NCBI GenBank assembly: GCA_018398575.1
Contig: JAGTXZ010000020.1
Location: 620,001-684,000, forward strand
Length of the DNA: 64,000 bases
DNA from: Ampelomyces quisqualis
Lineage: Eukaryota; Ascomycota; Dothideomycetes; Pleosporales; Phaeosphaeriaceae
Direction: 5' to 3'
The position numbers were made by a program, and so were the translations under genes. The notes beneath the pieces are model-generated. The model was not told the DNA's origin. It was given only the letters and a program-made list of their open reading frames with translations, and ran no database searches. Every line of letters begins with the position of its first letter. Position 1 is the first letter of the stretch. Positions 44,757 through 55,588 of this stretch are shown here, in pieces.

Positions 44757-47700
44757 TTAGCGCTCATTATCTGAAGCTGCACGGATGGTTGAGGCGTGAG
44801 ACAGGGCGCGTACGGTGGACTCGGACTCAGTCGTGGTAGTAGAATCGATCGAGATGACTGAAGGATGACTTGCTCGCGTGGAAGGGCGCTCCTCTTCTAC
44901 AAAGCTGCCCTCCCTCATGACCACATCTTCATTTTCGATCTCACTCTCTTGTCTTGCACTGGAAGCCTCAGCTTCAAGGGCGGTCATGCGGTTCACAAAC
45001 TCTTTCTGCAGCTCCTTGAGCCACGCAGTAAGCACTTCGCCCTCGAGCACACCTGTTTGCGCCTGGATGAGATGCTCACGGAGGTTAAGAATGAGCTTTT
45101 GACGCTTCTTTCGCAGTATTGTCTCCGATGCCTTCTTCCTTTTGAGCACATGTGCTTCGAGCTTTTGCGCAATCTCAGCTGCATAATCGACAACGCCTGG
45201 TGGTAGTGGAACTAGACGGGCAAGAGTCAAGCCGTAGTGAGCCTCTTTGACAGCGCCAGGAGTAATTCGGTAGAGCATTGTCATACTCTCATCGTTTCGC
45301 AGCTACGCATAAAGTTGAGAAGAGACATCCTCGTTGGGGAGACACTACTTACTTCAACTGCAAGGTGAAGGTTTTGCACTCCAGCACGCTCACCCATAAT
45401 AGTCGCAAGGTCTTTGAAATGCGTTGCAAACCACACCAGGGCCTTGTATCTGGATCAGCAAAGAGCCTTGGAGATATGCAACGGTTTACCTTGCTTGATA
45501 CCAGAGCTTCAGCAATCGCCAGTGCGATAGCTAATCCGTCTCGTGTGCTAGTACCTCGGCCTAACTCATCGACGATAACCCTTGAATCTGATCAGCAGAA
45601 AGCCAACGGCAGATTTTGCTCACCGGTATTGACTTACAGGCTGCGGCGGTCAATATTGCGGAGGATGAAAGCAATCTCCTTCATCTCCGCGGCGAAAGTA
45701 GAAACGTTCGTTTCGATGTTGTCATCCATCCCAAGCCTAGCAAATAGCTGATGAAGTATCGGAAATGAAGCGTAGGTTGCCGGAACACTGACATGCTTTA
45801 GTGAGGTGTGACGAACAAAATGTGTGGTATGCCTACTAGCACCCAATCTGAGCCATAATTGCCATCAATGCTACTGATCGAATGTATGTACTTTTCCCAC
45901 TCATGTTGCATCCTGTGATGATCTGGAAGCGTGTCTGCTGGGTAGAGTAAACGTCGTTCGGCACGAACTTGGTCGGCATAATTTTCTCTTTGATCGGATG
46001 TCGGCCCTGCTGTATAGCTAGAGTGTCAGTAAGTTGCGGTCTCGCTGGTGTGTGTCAGTGCATAGATCGCGGTATGCACCAGTAGTGACCCACTATAATC
46101 GTTGACCGTGACAAGGTGCGCGAAGGCGGTGATCTTCAGCATATTAGTCTCTCTACATGTCTCCAAAGGTCACTACTCGCCATATCTAGCAGAGCAACCG
46201 CTTCGCAAATCTTGAACATGATAGACATATGCCCGCGGACTTCTTCTATCAAGCTCTCAACGGCTTGATCACCTGATGGATATCAGTGGGGGGCAGAAGT
46301 CCCGGAGAAATTTACTCACTCATCAAAATGACCTCCTGGTGCGACACATTGATCTGCAAAAGAGATCAGTCAATGATGCAGTGGATGATTACTTACTCTA
46401 CTTTCTGGTTCCGCTTCATCAACTCAAGCGTCTGACATTCGATGTTCTTCTTGCGACGTATGGTGTTGATAAAGACTGGTGGCAGATCTCGCCCATCCAC
46501 TTCATATGCGGGAATCTTGATGTAGAATTGCCGAGCATTCTCATATTTGAGCTCAAGCTGAATGTCGTATTTCTCTGTATCTCTTAGAAATATGCTTCCT
46601 GTGAATTCGCTGGATTCTTCGCTTACGGTGGAGTTCGGTGCAGTGTTGGTACGCATCTTCCGATGCCTCTTTGTATGTCGTCCGAGCCACGTCTAGTAGA
46701 CCATTGACACCGGACCTGATGGCATAAATGCGCTGGTTTCTCAGCTCGAGGGGCTGCTTCGCATACGTGGTATCTTCGTTAATGACTTGATCGATGAGCT
46801 CCCGAATGGGTGCTACGTTCTCCGGCGCGCACAGTTCGCGGATATTGTCAAGCATAGCCGAAGCATTGCCAGTAAGTGCTTCGAATATTGGGTTCACGGA
46901 GCTCACAAAGTGCTTAAGCATAATAATCTGATTGATGGCTTGCTCGGTGGTTTGCAAGGTTGGCTTGCTCGGTGTAATGATCAACTGGAAAAGTCAGCTC
47001 TGTCAAGTTTGCCCCATCAGCGCAATGCAAACCGCTGTCAGGATCCGGTCTGCGTCCAGAAAGTTCTTTAGTGCTACAGCAGGTTAGAAGAGCTGATCCA
47101 TCTCGGATGGATCAACTCACCAGCGCGAGTTGCGAAGAACATCTCCTCTTTGGTGGTCAGATCATCCACTGCTGCATGACGTGTCGCGAGTACATCTGCG
47201 TCAGTAAGTGGTTGTAGTACATTGTTGCGAAGTAGTCGTGACCCCATGGGCGTCAAGGTCTCGTTGAGCAGGCCGTACAAGCAGTCTTTCGATTTCGGGT
47301 TATGCATGTTCTGGACAAGCTCTAGCGAATGAATCGTGGACACATCAATCATCATGGAGCCTTCCGATGGCTCGTACCTCATCCTGAGAGAATGATACGA
47401 AAACACCATACCGAGACCCAAGTCAATGTACTTGAGAGCCTAGAAAGTTTAGCTGAGCATGGCCGAGCTAGCCGGAAACCACTCACGGCTGCAATACAGC
47501 AGACGGCGTAGTAGTTGCCTGCTACTGAAATATTGATGGCTTCGATATCTTCCTTGAAGGCAAGAGACTTGATGTACTCAAGACCTGTGCTTTCGGCCCA
47601 GTAACGCCGATCCAGCAGGGTAAGTTTGCTGCCGATGTCTTCAAGGTTTTCCTCAATGATTGAGAAGAGCTTCGACTTTGGGCTCGCAGAAGTTGACACT

Positions 47701-48044
47701 ATTAATATCTCTGACGGACCATATACTCTGAGCTTGTGGATTGTGCGAACATAAGTTTGGCTGTCACAGATCTGACAAAGCACCGCTTCTCCAGTGTCGA
47801 GATTGACGAAAGCTAGACCAACGGTGGGCGAAATGCCACGAGACTCGGCAACAGCGCACACAACATGCTGGGCCTCAATTCTGGCGATGGTAGATGCACC
47901 GGTTCTGGGTCGTGCAGTCGGAGGTCTGCCGGTACCGCCCCTGCGAGTGCCCGGACGCGATGTTGTAGTGGTGTAATCACCATAACCATACGAGGTTGAT
48001 GCAGAGGTGCTGTGAGACGTCGAAGGTCTATAGCGTCTTGACAT
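44757..48044 (-). CDS. MSH4: Meiotic MutS homologue MSH4, 13 exons
   Basis: Exons: 48044-47487, 47439-47121, 47073-47033, 46984-46627, 46574-46402, 46353-46320, 46272-46181, 46133-46094, 46044-45843, 45787-45638, 45580-45490, 45442-45353, 45302-44757; 897 residues. MSH4 pairs with MSH5 to stabilise Holliday junctions and promote crossovers in meiosis; it lacks the mismatch-recognition domain. Signatures are the MutS core (LEYIKSLAFKEDIEAI; LLNETLTPMGSRLLRNNVLQPL), Walker A GCNMSGKS at 583-590, and Walker B VIVDELGRGTSTRDG. The C terminus is Ser/Thr-rich. Intron 7 appears to be GC-AG. Intron 5 uses GTAGAG because the adjacent GTAAGT breaks frame. This intron density contrasts with the intronless neighbour RSA4. 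An intact MSH4 suggests a sexual lineage. Confidence 0.92.
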
Positions 48045-48330
48045 GACTGTTAGAGAATTCAGGTCAGTTGTGATCAACCGGACTATGTTTCATTTCTCGA
48101 ATTTGAGAATTTCAGAGATGGAGAAATGAAAGTTGAGACGGTGAACAGACGCGATCAAATGAATGGCTAGCGCGTTGCCCCTGCTAGCGTTGTTCCGGGC
48201 CTTATCGATAGCCCAATTTTTTTGGGAAGTTGCGATCTCAGTGGGGTGGGTGAATGGAGAGACACGAGACACAAAGCCTTGCGCTGTTCGGATTGATTCT
48301 TGTTTCCACCTCCAAAGGGTCTTGAATACG
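48045..48330. promoter_or_regulatory. Divergent promoter region, MSH4 / RSA4
   Basis: 286 bases between divergent starts, joining a meiosis-specific family and a housekeeping ribosome-assembly gene. No binding site is assigned. Confidence 0.4.
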
Positions 48331-49866
48331 ATGGCAACACAGTACCCTCCACCATCGAAGCGTCAAAAGCGCGAGCAAGGAGAAATCGCCCGCCAACAGC
48401 ACGACGTCGACACGACTATTCCAGATGGCACAGTGCGCGTGCGCTTCGTCAACCAAGCTACCGGAGAAAGTGGCAGCCTTCCCGTTCTCACAGTTCCGCT
48501 CTCGCAAGCATCGACGAAGAACCTCGAGCTCTTGTTGAACGAACTCAAAGACCAAGCCGACGACCAAATACCGTACAGATTCTTCCCCGATGGAGCCACC
48601 GAAGCACTCGGAGACAAAGAAGACCTATATAATGCGTTGGTGAAGTCAGGGAAGGCGTCTGCTGAAAGCGAAATTGTCCTGCAGTATGCACCACAAGCTG
48701 TTTTCCGAGTAAAGGCCGTTTCACGATGCGCGGCAGCTATTTCAGGTCATGGAGACAACATATTGGCAGTGCAGTTCTCGCCCGAGAATTCAGGTCGCAT
48801 GGCGAGTGGGAGTGGAGACAAGACAGTGAGGATATGGGATTGCGATACAGGGACACCGGTCCATACCATGAAAGGCCACACGAGATGGGTTCTCGCCGTG
48901 AGCTACTCGCCCGATGGCTCCTTGCTTGCATCAGGTGGATACGATAACGAGGTCAGAATCTGGGATCCAAACACGGGCAAGCAGATCGGAGGGCCACTGA
49001 AAGGACACACCAACTTCATCACGTCATTGACCTGGGAACCATACCACCTACAAGAGCCAGGCCGACCGAGAGTAGCGTCATCTTCCAAGGATGGCACAGT
49101 GAGGGTTTGGGACGCAGTCGGCGGCAAGATCGACTATGCGCTGGCCGGTCACAAGGGCAGTGTCACCTGCGTCAAATGGGGAGGTACTGGGCGGATATAC
49201 ACGTCTTCTCATGACAAGACCATCAAAGTCTGGGACGCTTCTGTTGGAACACTGATCAACACTCTTTCTGGCCATGGGCATTGGGTCAACCATCTTGCTC
49301 TCTCTACTGACTTTGTTCTTCGAACTTCATATCACGATCATACCCGGAAAGTGCCCGCATCTCATGAAGAAAAGCTCGCCAAGGCCAAGTCGCGATTTGA
49401 AAAGGCTGCCACGATAAACGGTGAAATCGTAGAGCGCTTAGCCACAGCCTCGGAAGACTGCACGCTGATCCTGTGGACTCCACTGAGTAGTCCGAAGCCA
49501 GTCACGCGGATGACAGGACACCAGAAACAAATCAACCAAGTCACCTTCTCGCCCAACGGCGCGCTTCTGGCATCCGCGGCATGGGACAATCACGTCAAGC
49601 TCTGGTCTGCTCGGGACGGCAAATTCCTCAACACCCTGCGAGCGCACGTCGGGCCTGTGTACATGGCCTGCTTTTCTGCTGATAGCCGACTGCTGGCGAG
49701 TTGCAGCAAGGACACAACGCTGAAAGTGTGGGACATGCGGACAGGAAAGCTCAAAGAAGACCTTCCCGGACACAAGGACCAGGTCTTTGCGCTGGATTGG
49801 AGCCCAGATGGTGAGCGGGTAGGAAGTGGAGGCGCAGACAAGCAGGTTCGAATCTGGAGGAATTAA
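48331..49866 (+). CDS. RSA4: Ribosome assembly WD-repeat protein (NLE1/Rsa4)
   Basis: 511 residues, single exon. Rsa4 binds pre-60S particles and is pulled off by the AAA ATPase Rea1 through its N-terminal ubiquitin-like NLE domain, here residues about 36-118 (VRVRFVNQATGESGSLPV; YRFFPDGATEAL). Eight WD40 blades follow, from ISGHGDNILAVQFSPENSG to VRIWRN at the C terminus, with regular GH...WD spacing (DKTVRIWDCDTG, DNEVRIWDPNTG, DGTVRVWDAVGG). An insert of about 40 charged residues lies near 330-370 between blades, as in other members. Met48331 begins the family-like N terminus; an upstream Met at 48163 overlaps the promoter. Confidence 0.94.
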   Translation: MATQYPPPSKRQKREQGEIARQQHDVDTTIPDGTVRVRFVNQATGESGSLPVLTVPLSQASTKNLELLLNELKDQADDQIPYRFFPDGATEALGDKEDLYNALVKSGKASAESEIVLQYAPQAVFRVKAVSRCAAAISGHGDNILAVQFSPENSGRMASGSGDKTVRIWDCDTGTPVHTMKGHTRWVLAVSYSPDGSLLASGGYDNEVRIWDPNTGKQIGGPLKGHTNFITSLTWEPYHLQEPGRPRVASSSKDGTVRVWDAVGGKIDYALAGHKGSVTCVKWGGTGRIYTSSHDKTIKVWDASVGTLINTLSGHGHWVNHLALSTDFVLRTSYHDHTRKVPASHEEKLAKAKSRFEKAATINGEIVERLATASEDCTLILWTPLSSPKPVTRMTGHQKQINQVTFSPNGALLASAAWDNHVKLWSARDGKFLNTLRAHVGPVYMACFSADSRLLASCSKDTTLKVWDMRTGKLKEDLPGHKDQVFALDWSPDGERVGSGGADKQVRIWRN

Positions 49867-52305
49867 AGCGCTGTCGTGGTCATGTTTAGAGCAAAAGTTG
49901 TTCGAATGATACCCCAATAGAAACTGTTTCCATGCATCTTACACGGGGATTAATCCCACGATCCAAGCTTTTTCGTCGCCCACGAAATGCACCCACCCCA
50001 TCCATCAGGTTGCTGCGTCGTCGACAGTGAAAGTATGGCTCGCGGTGAGCCAACGTTCGCGATGTGCCTCAGCTGCTCGACCACAGCCCTCCGGTAGGTC
50101 TCACTGTCTGAAATCCGAGGTGATGGCGGTATTCGTCCTAGCACTCATTTGTGATCAGGCGACTGTACGTCAAGTCACAGTCCGGCGCACCCTGTCTACG
50201 TTCAAGATAAAGATTACCATGGTTTGAGGATTAACAATAAATCAAGCTTCGGGACATCTTTCAAGTGGTTGAGATGCCTGATTATAAGTCTTTGAGCCAC
50301 CTCAGGCTTGTATTTGACTAACCGCAAAGTATCGCTGCACATAGAGATCGAAGGCTGCCTCTCAGACGATACCACAAGAGGCTGCTAGTGCTTGTTTCGA
50401 GAGCATCCATTACTACCTAGTGCAGTCAACAGGAGAGTGAAGTGTATCCCAATGTCGCTAATACGCTGAAGATCACTACAGCGAGGCTGTCATGGGGAGG
50501 CATTTCTCTGTCCCCAGATCTACATTTCCTCCATGGTAGTGGGTTCGGACTAATCCTCGATGAGGACCTCATTAAGAGCGGGAATGAAGCGGCACTTGTA
50601 TTTGACGTGAAAGTGATCATCGTGAAGGTGTATGGGATACCTGTCTCAGACTATACTCAGTGTTGTGTAATTGGACAGGCTATGTTGCTGTTTTGGCCAT
50701 GTCTCGCAGAGGTCGGTGCTGATGGTTGCGGGATATAAACAAATGGACGGCGGCCAAGATGGGGCCTCTGTCAGCAATCAAACCTTGTCCAGTACGGACT
50801 CCTGTGCTCAAGCAATGGATGGCTTCAAGAGTGAAACGCCAATGCTGGCGAGATTGTGATTGAGCAAACCCAAGCCTGCGCCAAGGTATGGGGGCTTGAA
50901 AGCTTGGTGCTGATCGCATAATTCGTATCCATCTGCCAGCTCAGGCCGGCGCTGCATCCCACGTGCCCATATTCTGCCCGCGAATCCCCGTGCTATGATT
51001 ACCGGCGGCGCTACCAGCTTGATGCGAAACGCGTTGCATGTCATAGCTGAGGCATGTCCGACACACGTGACACGTAGAGTTGCTCGGCGCGGGCATTGGC
51101 TGCTGCTAGGCGCGGCCGTGCTTTGTGCTTCGTGCAAGGTTGGGCGGCCCCCTCGGGGTTCATCAGTCAGGAGTCAGGACTCAGGCGTGATAAGCAAGAG
51201 CCATGACATAACTCGCGTGAATTGTTTGCGCGAGAACCTAGGATGTTTGCAGGGGAGAGGCGGCCTTGGTGGAGAACCGGTAGCGTCAGCGGCGGCCAGG
51301 TGGAGCTTCGGTACGGAGTGCCGTCGTTGAGCTTACGACTGCGGAAATTCGAACGAAAACCTCGAGCAGCGCGCCAGAGAAAGCTGGCGACAAGTGCAAT
51401 CGTGGGTGTCCCAGGGGGCCGTGAGCCAGAGGTGAATAAACGACATCGCGCGCGCCGCGGTTGGCAAAGCGACGATCCCCTATCCCGTCGACGACGAAAT
51501 GATGCTGTTGCGCCCGGGCGATGCTTGGCCGGGGAAGGCTAGCTCAACGCGCCTTCGGTCCCAGCCTTTCTTTCAACTCCTCACGCTCCGGGACCTCGAC
51601 ATCCTCAAACCCTCCTTTCATTCCTCCAGGACCCTTTGCAATTGCACCCTCATTTCCATCGCGACTCTCGTAAGTAGACCCACCTTCTTTGTTGCCCAGA
51701 CAATCAATTGCTTGCCTTCCCCACGCAAGCTTCAATGCCGGGCCCCAGCGGAAGGTCCGAGCGCATTGGAAACCAAACAAAATGCCTCATCTACGAAGAA
51801 ATTTTCGGCAAGCCGTTGCATTTAAAACCGGATAAGCCCCCCTGAAGCCCTAGGGTTCAATCTTCACGTTGATGCTCGATCTCGCTCCGCCGTCAATCTT
51901 GCCCGAGTTCACTGCTGCCGCGACGTGTTGATCCGCCCACGCTGACAAGCTTCCCTCGACGAACACAGCTCCAGATCACGGCTTCTCAAGCTTCAATTCG
52001 ACAAGGAACCCGTCGCAGCCTACCCAAGCACCAGTTACCTCTGATTGTAAGCTTCCCACTGCTTTCACCGAGCAATCCTGTCGCGCATAGCCCGTCGCGC
52101 GCAACCTCGCGGGCTCCTTCTCTCGCGCTAGAGCTACGCGGGCACCGCACTCGACCTCAACCTCTGGAAGCGGCTCCTTGGAACCACACACTACACCGCG
52201 ACCTGCTAAAGCGCGGAACGCTTTTCTCAATCATTTCATCGCTACATGTCTCGCAAAAACCCAACTAACCAGTCGTCTCTTCAGGAAACCGCCAACACAT
52301 TCGCA
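49867..52305. other. Gene-free 2.4 kb stretch before the accessory island
   Basis: No frame has recognisable features. From about 51540 to 52300 the plus strand is pyrimidine-rich and includes possible donors (GTAAGT at 51671, GTAAGC at 52046). This fits a spliced 5' leader of the small membrane protein at 52306, but the exons cannot be fixed from sequence alone. AGTCAGGA-type short direct repeats lie near 51167-51184. Confidence 0.45.
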
Positions 52306-52542
52306 ATGGCCGTCATCGACATGTCCCTCGTCGCTCGCAGCGAATACGCTGTCCACCAACTGATGAAGCGCAAGAACTGGGCTCAGCGCGAACCAGGTGT
52401 CATTGTCGTACTCGTCATCGTCTTCCTCGTCTTCCTCCTCGTCATTGCCATGTTCGTTAACAAGAGGGTATGTCGCGTCCCTGTATAACCTACAACAAGC
52501 CACTAATCTTTCCCACAGAGGACCGCCGGACGAGTCGCATAA
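52306..52542 (+). CDS. Small conserved single-pass membrane protein (61 residues)
   Basis: Exons 52306-52467 and 52519-52542 (GTATGT donor, CACTAAT branch site, CACAG acceptor) join in phase 0. The protein opens MAVIDMSLVARSEYAVHQLM, then KRKNWAQREPGVIVVL and a single hydrophobic helix (about residues 32-49) with a basic C-terminal end (VNKRRTAGRVA). I recall near-identical N-terminal halves in an uncharacterised short protein family across Pezizomycotina. The type (helix near the C terminus, basic end) suggests ER or mitochondrial membrane location; no function is known. The second exon encodes only seven residues and a stop. An in-frame ATG at 52246 is less family-like. Confidence 0.75.
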
Positions 52543-52672
52543 GGGCTGTCTACTTGCTTCGTTTTGAAACTCCGTTTTGTGGGCAGATCAGGCAAAGTGG
52601 GTAGCCAGGGTTAGGCGGCAGCTAACACCAGCGGCTTGCCTGAATATGGATAGAACTCGAGGCCCCAAATGC

Positions 52673-53270
52673 GGGAAACGTTATTGCGCACCCCTATAAT
52701 AAGGGGAGAGGTTACTGCCCACCCCATATCGGTTATTTAAACCCCTGTACACCTGATTGGGCTGTAGTGCTCATGTAGGGGCCGCGCCGTTGCGCGTTAT
52801 AGTAATAAAGGTGCTAGGCAATAATTGCTGAGTTTTTGCGCACTATAAAGTGACTGGATAGAGGTTGTCTGGTATGAAAACGTGGTATTGTGCATGTCGT
52901 GTGTGTTGTTGAATTTGCCTGTCCCACATCACCATTCTCAGTAGGTGGCTATACACCAACTTCTCTGTGTTGTTTCCGACTGTTTCAATGTTGTCGCCAT
53001 CGCGGCCATCATCGCGGCTATTGTCGCGGCTATCATGAGATTATGTGATAGGGTAACATGTATGGCCTGTACGATATATTCAATACAATACATTTTTCTA
53101 TATTGAGATGTGTCTGCCAAAGGATCCTGATTGGAATCGGGTGCCTTGGCTGCGTTACCTTAGGCCCGATCAGGTGTATGGGGGTGGTCAATAACTGATA
53201 TAGGGGTGGGCAGTACGGAGTAACCTCTCCTCGGATTACCTTATTATAGGGGTGCGCAATAACATTTCCC
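52673..53270. mobile_element. MITE with ~100-base inverted repeats and 9-base target duplication (Mutator-like)
   Basis: 598 bases, no coding capacity. The ends are GGGAAACGTTATTGCGCACC and its near-complement, and the arms match over about 100 bases (left about 52673-52772, right about 53165-53270). Both flanks carry the identical 9-mer CCCAAATGC (52664-52672 and 53271-53279). Nine-base duplications and long arms are typical of Mutator-like elements. The right arm carries two short insertions absent from the left, one of which creates TACTCCGTA. The centre has an imperfect ATCGCGGC repeat near 52996-53035. It is non-autonomous; no transposase is present in the window. Confidence 0.88.
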
Positions 53271-53315
53271 CCCAAATGCCACCTAATCTTGCCGTTTTCG
53301 TTCGTAGCAACTTTG

Positions 53316-53664
53316 GGGAGACGTTATTGCCCACCCCCATAGGGGCTGCCGCCCACCCCCCTCAGACGCCGCCAAGCCCAAATTAGCCAACCATCTCAAG
53401 TGATTCCAGCCCCACAATCAGATCTCGTTAGACCCAAATTAAAAAAATCTAAGATTTCCAAAATCCTTAACTTCTGTACCACATTTGAGCACCTCTCTGT
53501 GTACTTTTTTTTTGACAGCAATTAACTTAGCGTTATTAAAATATTAAATTTGTCTCCTACAGCTAAGAGCAATTTCCAGTGCGTGGATGACTTTAGAGGT
53601 GGTAAAGATGGCGAGTTGTGGGGGTGGGCAGCTGCCCTTATGGGGGTGGGTAATAAGTTTTCCC
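53316..53664. mobile_element. Second related MITE with 9-base target duplication
   Basis: 349 bases. Left end GGGAGACGTTATTGCCCACC, right end complement GGGAAAACTTATTACCCACC, arms similar over about 45 bases. Flanks carry the identical 9-mer GCAACTTTG (53307-53315 and 53665-53673). The terminal pattern is shared with the element at 52673-53270, so both belong to one family or superfamily. The centre is AT-rich and noncoding. Confidence 0.86.
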
Positions 53665-53673
53665 GCAACTTTG

Positions 53674-54343
53674 TGAGTTCCACAGCGATCAGTCCCGCCC
53701 AAGTAAGGTCCCCCGTCGTCATGTCAGTGCCGCCCGTTAACCTGGCGCTGCAACGCGTTGCTCGCGAGTCGCTTTCGCTGTTATGCTTACTAGCTCCTAC
53801 TTAGCTCTATCTCGCCGTCACTGCTGCCGCCCTCGACGCCGCCTTCATCGCTATCACAATAGCAACAACTACAGCTTTCCAATCCATGGCAATCACGTGG
53901 CAATATGGAGCAAAATAAGGCTCTAGGTAGCCGGCACGAAGCTGAGATGACCAGCTGGCTCAAAGGAGTAGATTGTGGGCACAATAAGCGCTCAACGGGG
54001 ATAGATATTTTTGTGGCAGCGCTACCTAGCGAAACGCATCGCCGGTTTCAAAACAGTGCCCGATTCGGCCAAAACAAAGCTCCAAAAGGCCGGTAGTAGA
54101 CAGGGCCTTGGTAAGATACCCCCAAACACGCCACAGTCGATGATGGAGTGAACTTGGAAGCTGTTTTCGCAACGGAGCTTTGGGAAAGGAGAGCTCTGTT
54201 GGTTACTACCAACGGCACGACAGGTGTAGAGAAGCATGTGAAACAGGACGAGCAAGAATGCTGTGTATTATATGTTTGAACAATTTTTGCCCCTGCTGTA
54301 CGGGAGGGATGGAGCTCTCATCTTTGTCCCTTTCGAATTAAGG
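53674..54343. other. Intergenic part of the accessory island
   Basis: 670 bases with several short interrupted frames in both strands, compositionally like decayed transposon DNA. I could not match any fragment to a named transposase. Confidence 0.35.
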
Positions 54344-54856
54344 CTATGGAAAGCGGACGCCAACGAAGGGTTCGTGAGTCGTTTGAATAATTCCTGTTTT
54401 CCCAGAGATTGTTCTGCTTGGTTCAGAGGGACATTTGGTGTTTAGCCATTTAAAGGCCGCATTCGTTCCGAGATAAGCCACTTCGTAGATAGTAAATCCT
54501 CTTCCGCTCTCATAGAGATCCTCGTACTGCCACCTGTCGTCACCTTTCTTGTCCTCCTTAGTGCAACGTTCGGAGTAGAAGAGCAGACAGTATGGGCCAT
54601 TAGCTCTTTCGGTTACAAAGTCCGGGATCGCTTTTGTAAACATTACGCCGGTGGAGTTAGAGAAGCCCTCTAGAGAAAAGCAACCAGGGTTCCCAACGTC
54701 AAACGTTTTCTTCCCGAGAGGCTGGAATGGAGGCGTGAAAAAGTCGTTTTCGTTTGGATTCACGAAACTCGAGTATACGTGGAGGGCGTGGCTGGGAAGT
54801 GCTAGAGTCGCAAGGAGCGCAGTTGTAACAACTGGGATTGTAAACAGCGTAACCAT
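54344..54856 (-). CDS. Small secreted cysteine-containing protein, effector-like candidate
   Basis: 170 residues, single exon. The first 24 residues are a clear signal peptide (hydrophobic core TIPVVTTALLATLALP, cleavage likely after SHA). The mature part of about 146 residues has four Cys (59, 90, 98, 132), enough for two disulfides, and one N-glycosylation site (NST at 67). No enzyme domain or known family is recognised. It lies between transposons on both sides and far from housekeeping genes, a setting common for lineage-specific secreted proteins of fungi. Whether it acts on a host is pure inference; cell-wall or competition roles are equally possible. Confidence 0.65.
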   Translation of the reverse strand: MVTLFTIPVVTTALLATLALPSHALHVYSSFVNPNENDFFTPPFQPLGKKTFDVGNPGCFSLEGFSNSTGVMFTKAIPDFVTERANGPYCLLFYSERCTKEDKKGDDRWQYEDLYESGRGFTIYEVAYLGTNAAFKWLNTKCPSEPSRTISGKTGIIQTTHEPFVGVRFP

Positions 54857-55158
54857 GATTGCAACTATAGAGTAGGAATATAGTCAATTGAAAATGCCTT
54901 TCTGACTTGGGATAGTAAGAAGCAGGCTTACCGTAAAAGGAGTGATTGTTGGAGACGTTGATGGAAGTTGAGGTAGGGAGCACCTTCGATGCTTCTTAAA
55001 TACGGATACTCTGTACACTCTTGTAAGTGACATTGCTTCTTAGGAGTAGGCCCTAGGGTACCGACCCGCCCCATAAGCCAAGCCTCATAGCTGGATGTTG
55101 GAAATACCGATGCGCAGGAGTAAGTGACATTTCTACTTGTATTGGTGACATTCCTTTA

Positions 55159-55588
55159 CTATGGTACAAGGCAAAAGTAGTGTACCAGCAGGGGCCCCCT
55201 GCTCCAGAGATGCAAAACCTAGATAGAATGAATCATACATGCTATCCCATGCTATTTTGTATTAAATACAATGCTTTCGGCATGGCCTAGTTGCTACATT
55301 ATCTCTGTAAAGATTTCTATCCTGTCTTACCTTACTTCTATCCCAGCAACCTACGTATAATCAACTTCAGCCTATTGTAAACAAGGCCTAGGAATCAATT
55401 ACACCAGAATACCTTGATTAGCAAGTAGATACTATAAAGGAGAGGTGTAAGGCTGTAATTGCAGCTAAGGGCTACTACACAAAGTAGTAAATGCAATACG
55501 CTCACAGCTCATCTGCGTTGTGCCAAAATACCAATTTCCAGGCCCTACTCCACCCCTACTGGTACACTACTTTTGTCTTGTACCACAG
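55159..55588. mobile_element. Third MITE with ~38-base inverted repeats and TA ends (Tc1/mariner-like)
   Basis: 430 bases. Left end CTATGGTACAAGGCAAAAGT and right-end complement CTGTGGTACAAGACAAAAGT continue in both arms to GTGTACCAG(C/T)AGGGG. Both ends are flanked by TA (55157-55158 and 55589-55590), as expected for Tc1/mariner/pogo-type insertion. No transposase is encoded; the interior is AT-rich. Confidence 0.8.

Noticed and set aside
46391..46400. GTAAGT as donor of MSH4 intron 5
   Set aside because: It would leave phase 2 and break the INVSHQEV continuation; GTAGAG a few bases upstream keeps frame.
53790..54110. Possible transposase relic between the second MITE and the secreted protein gene
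   Set aside because: The frames are interrupted and no catalytic or DNA-binding motif could be named, so I do not claim a transposase.
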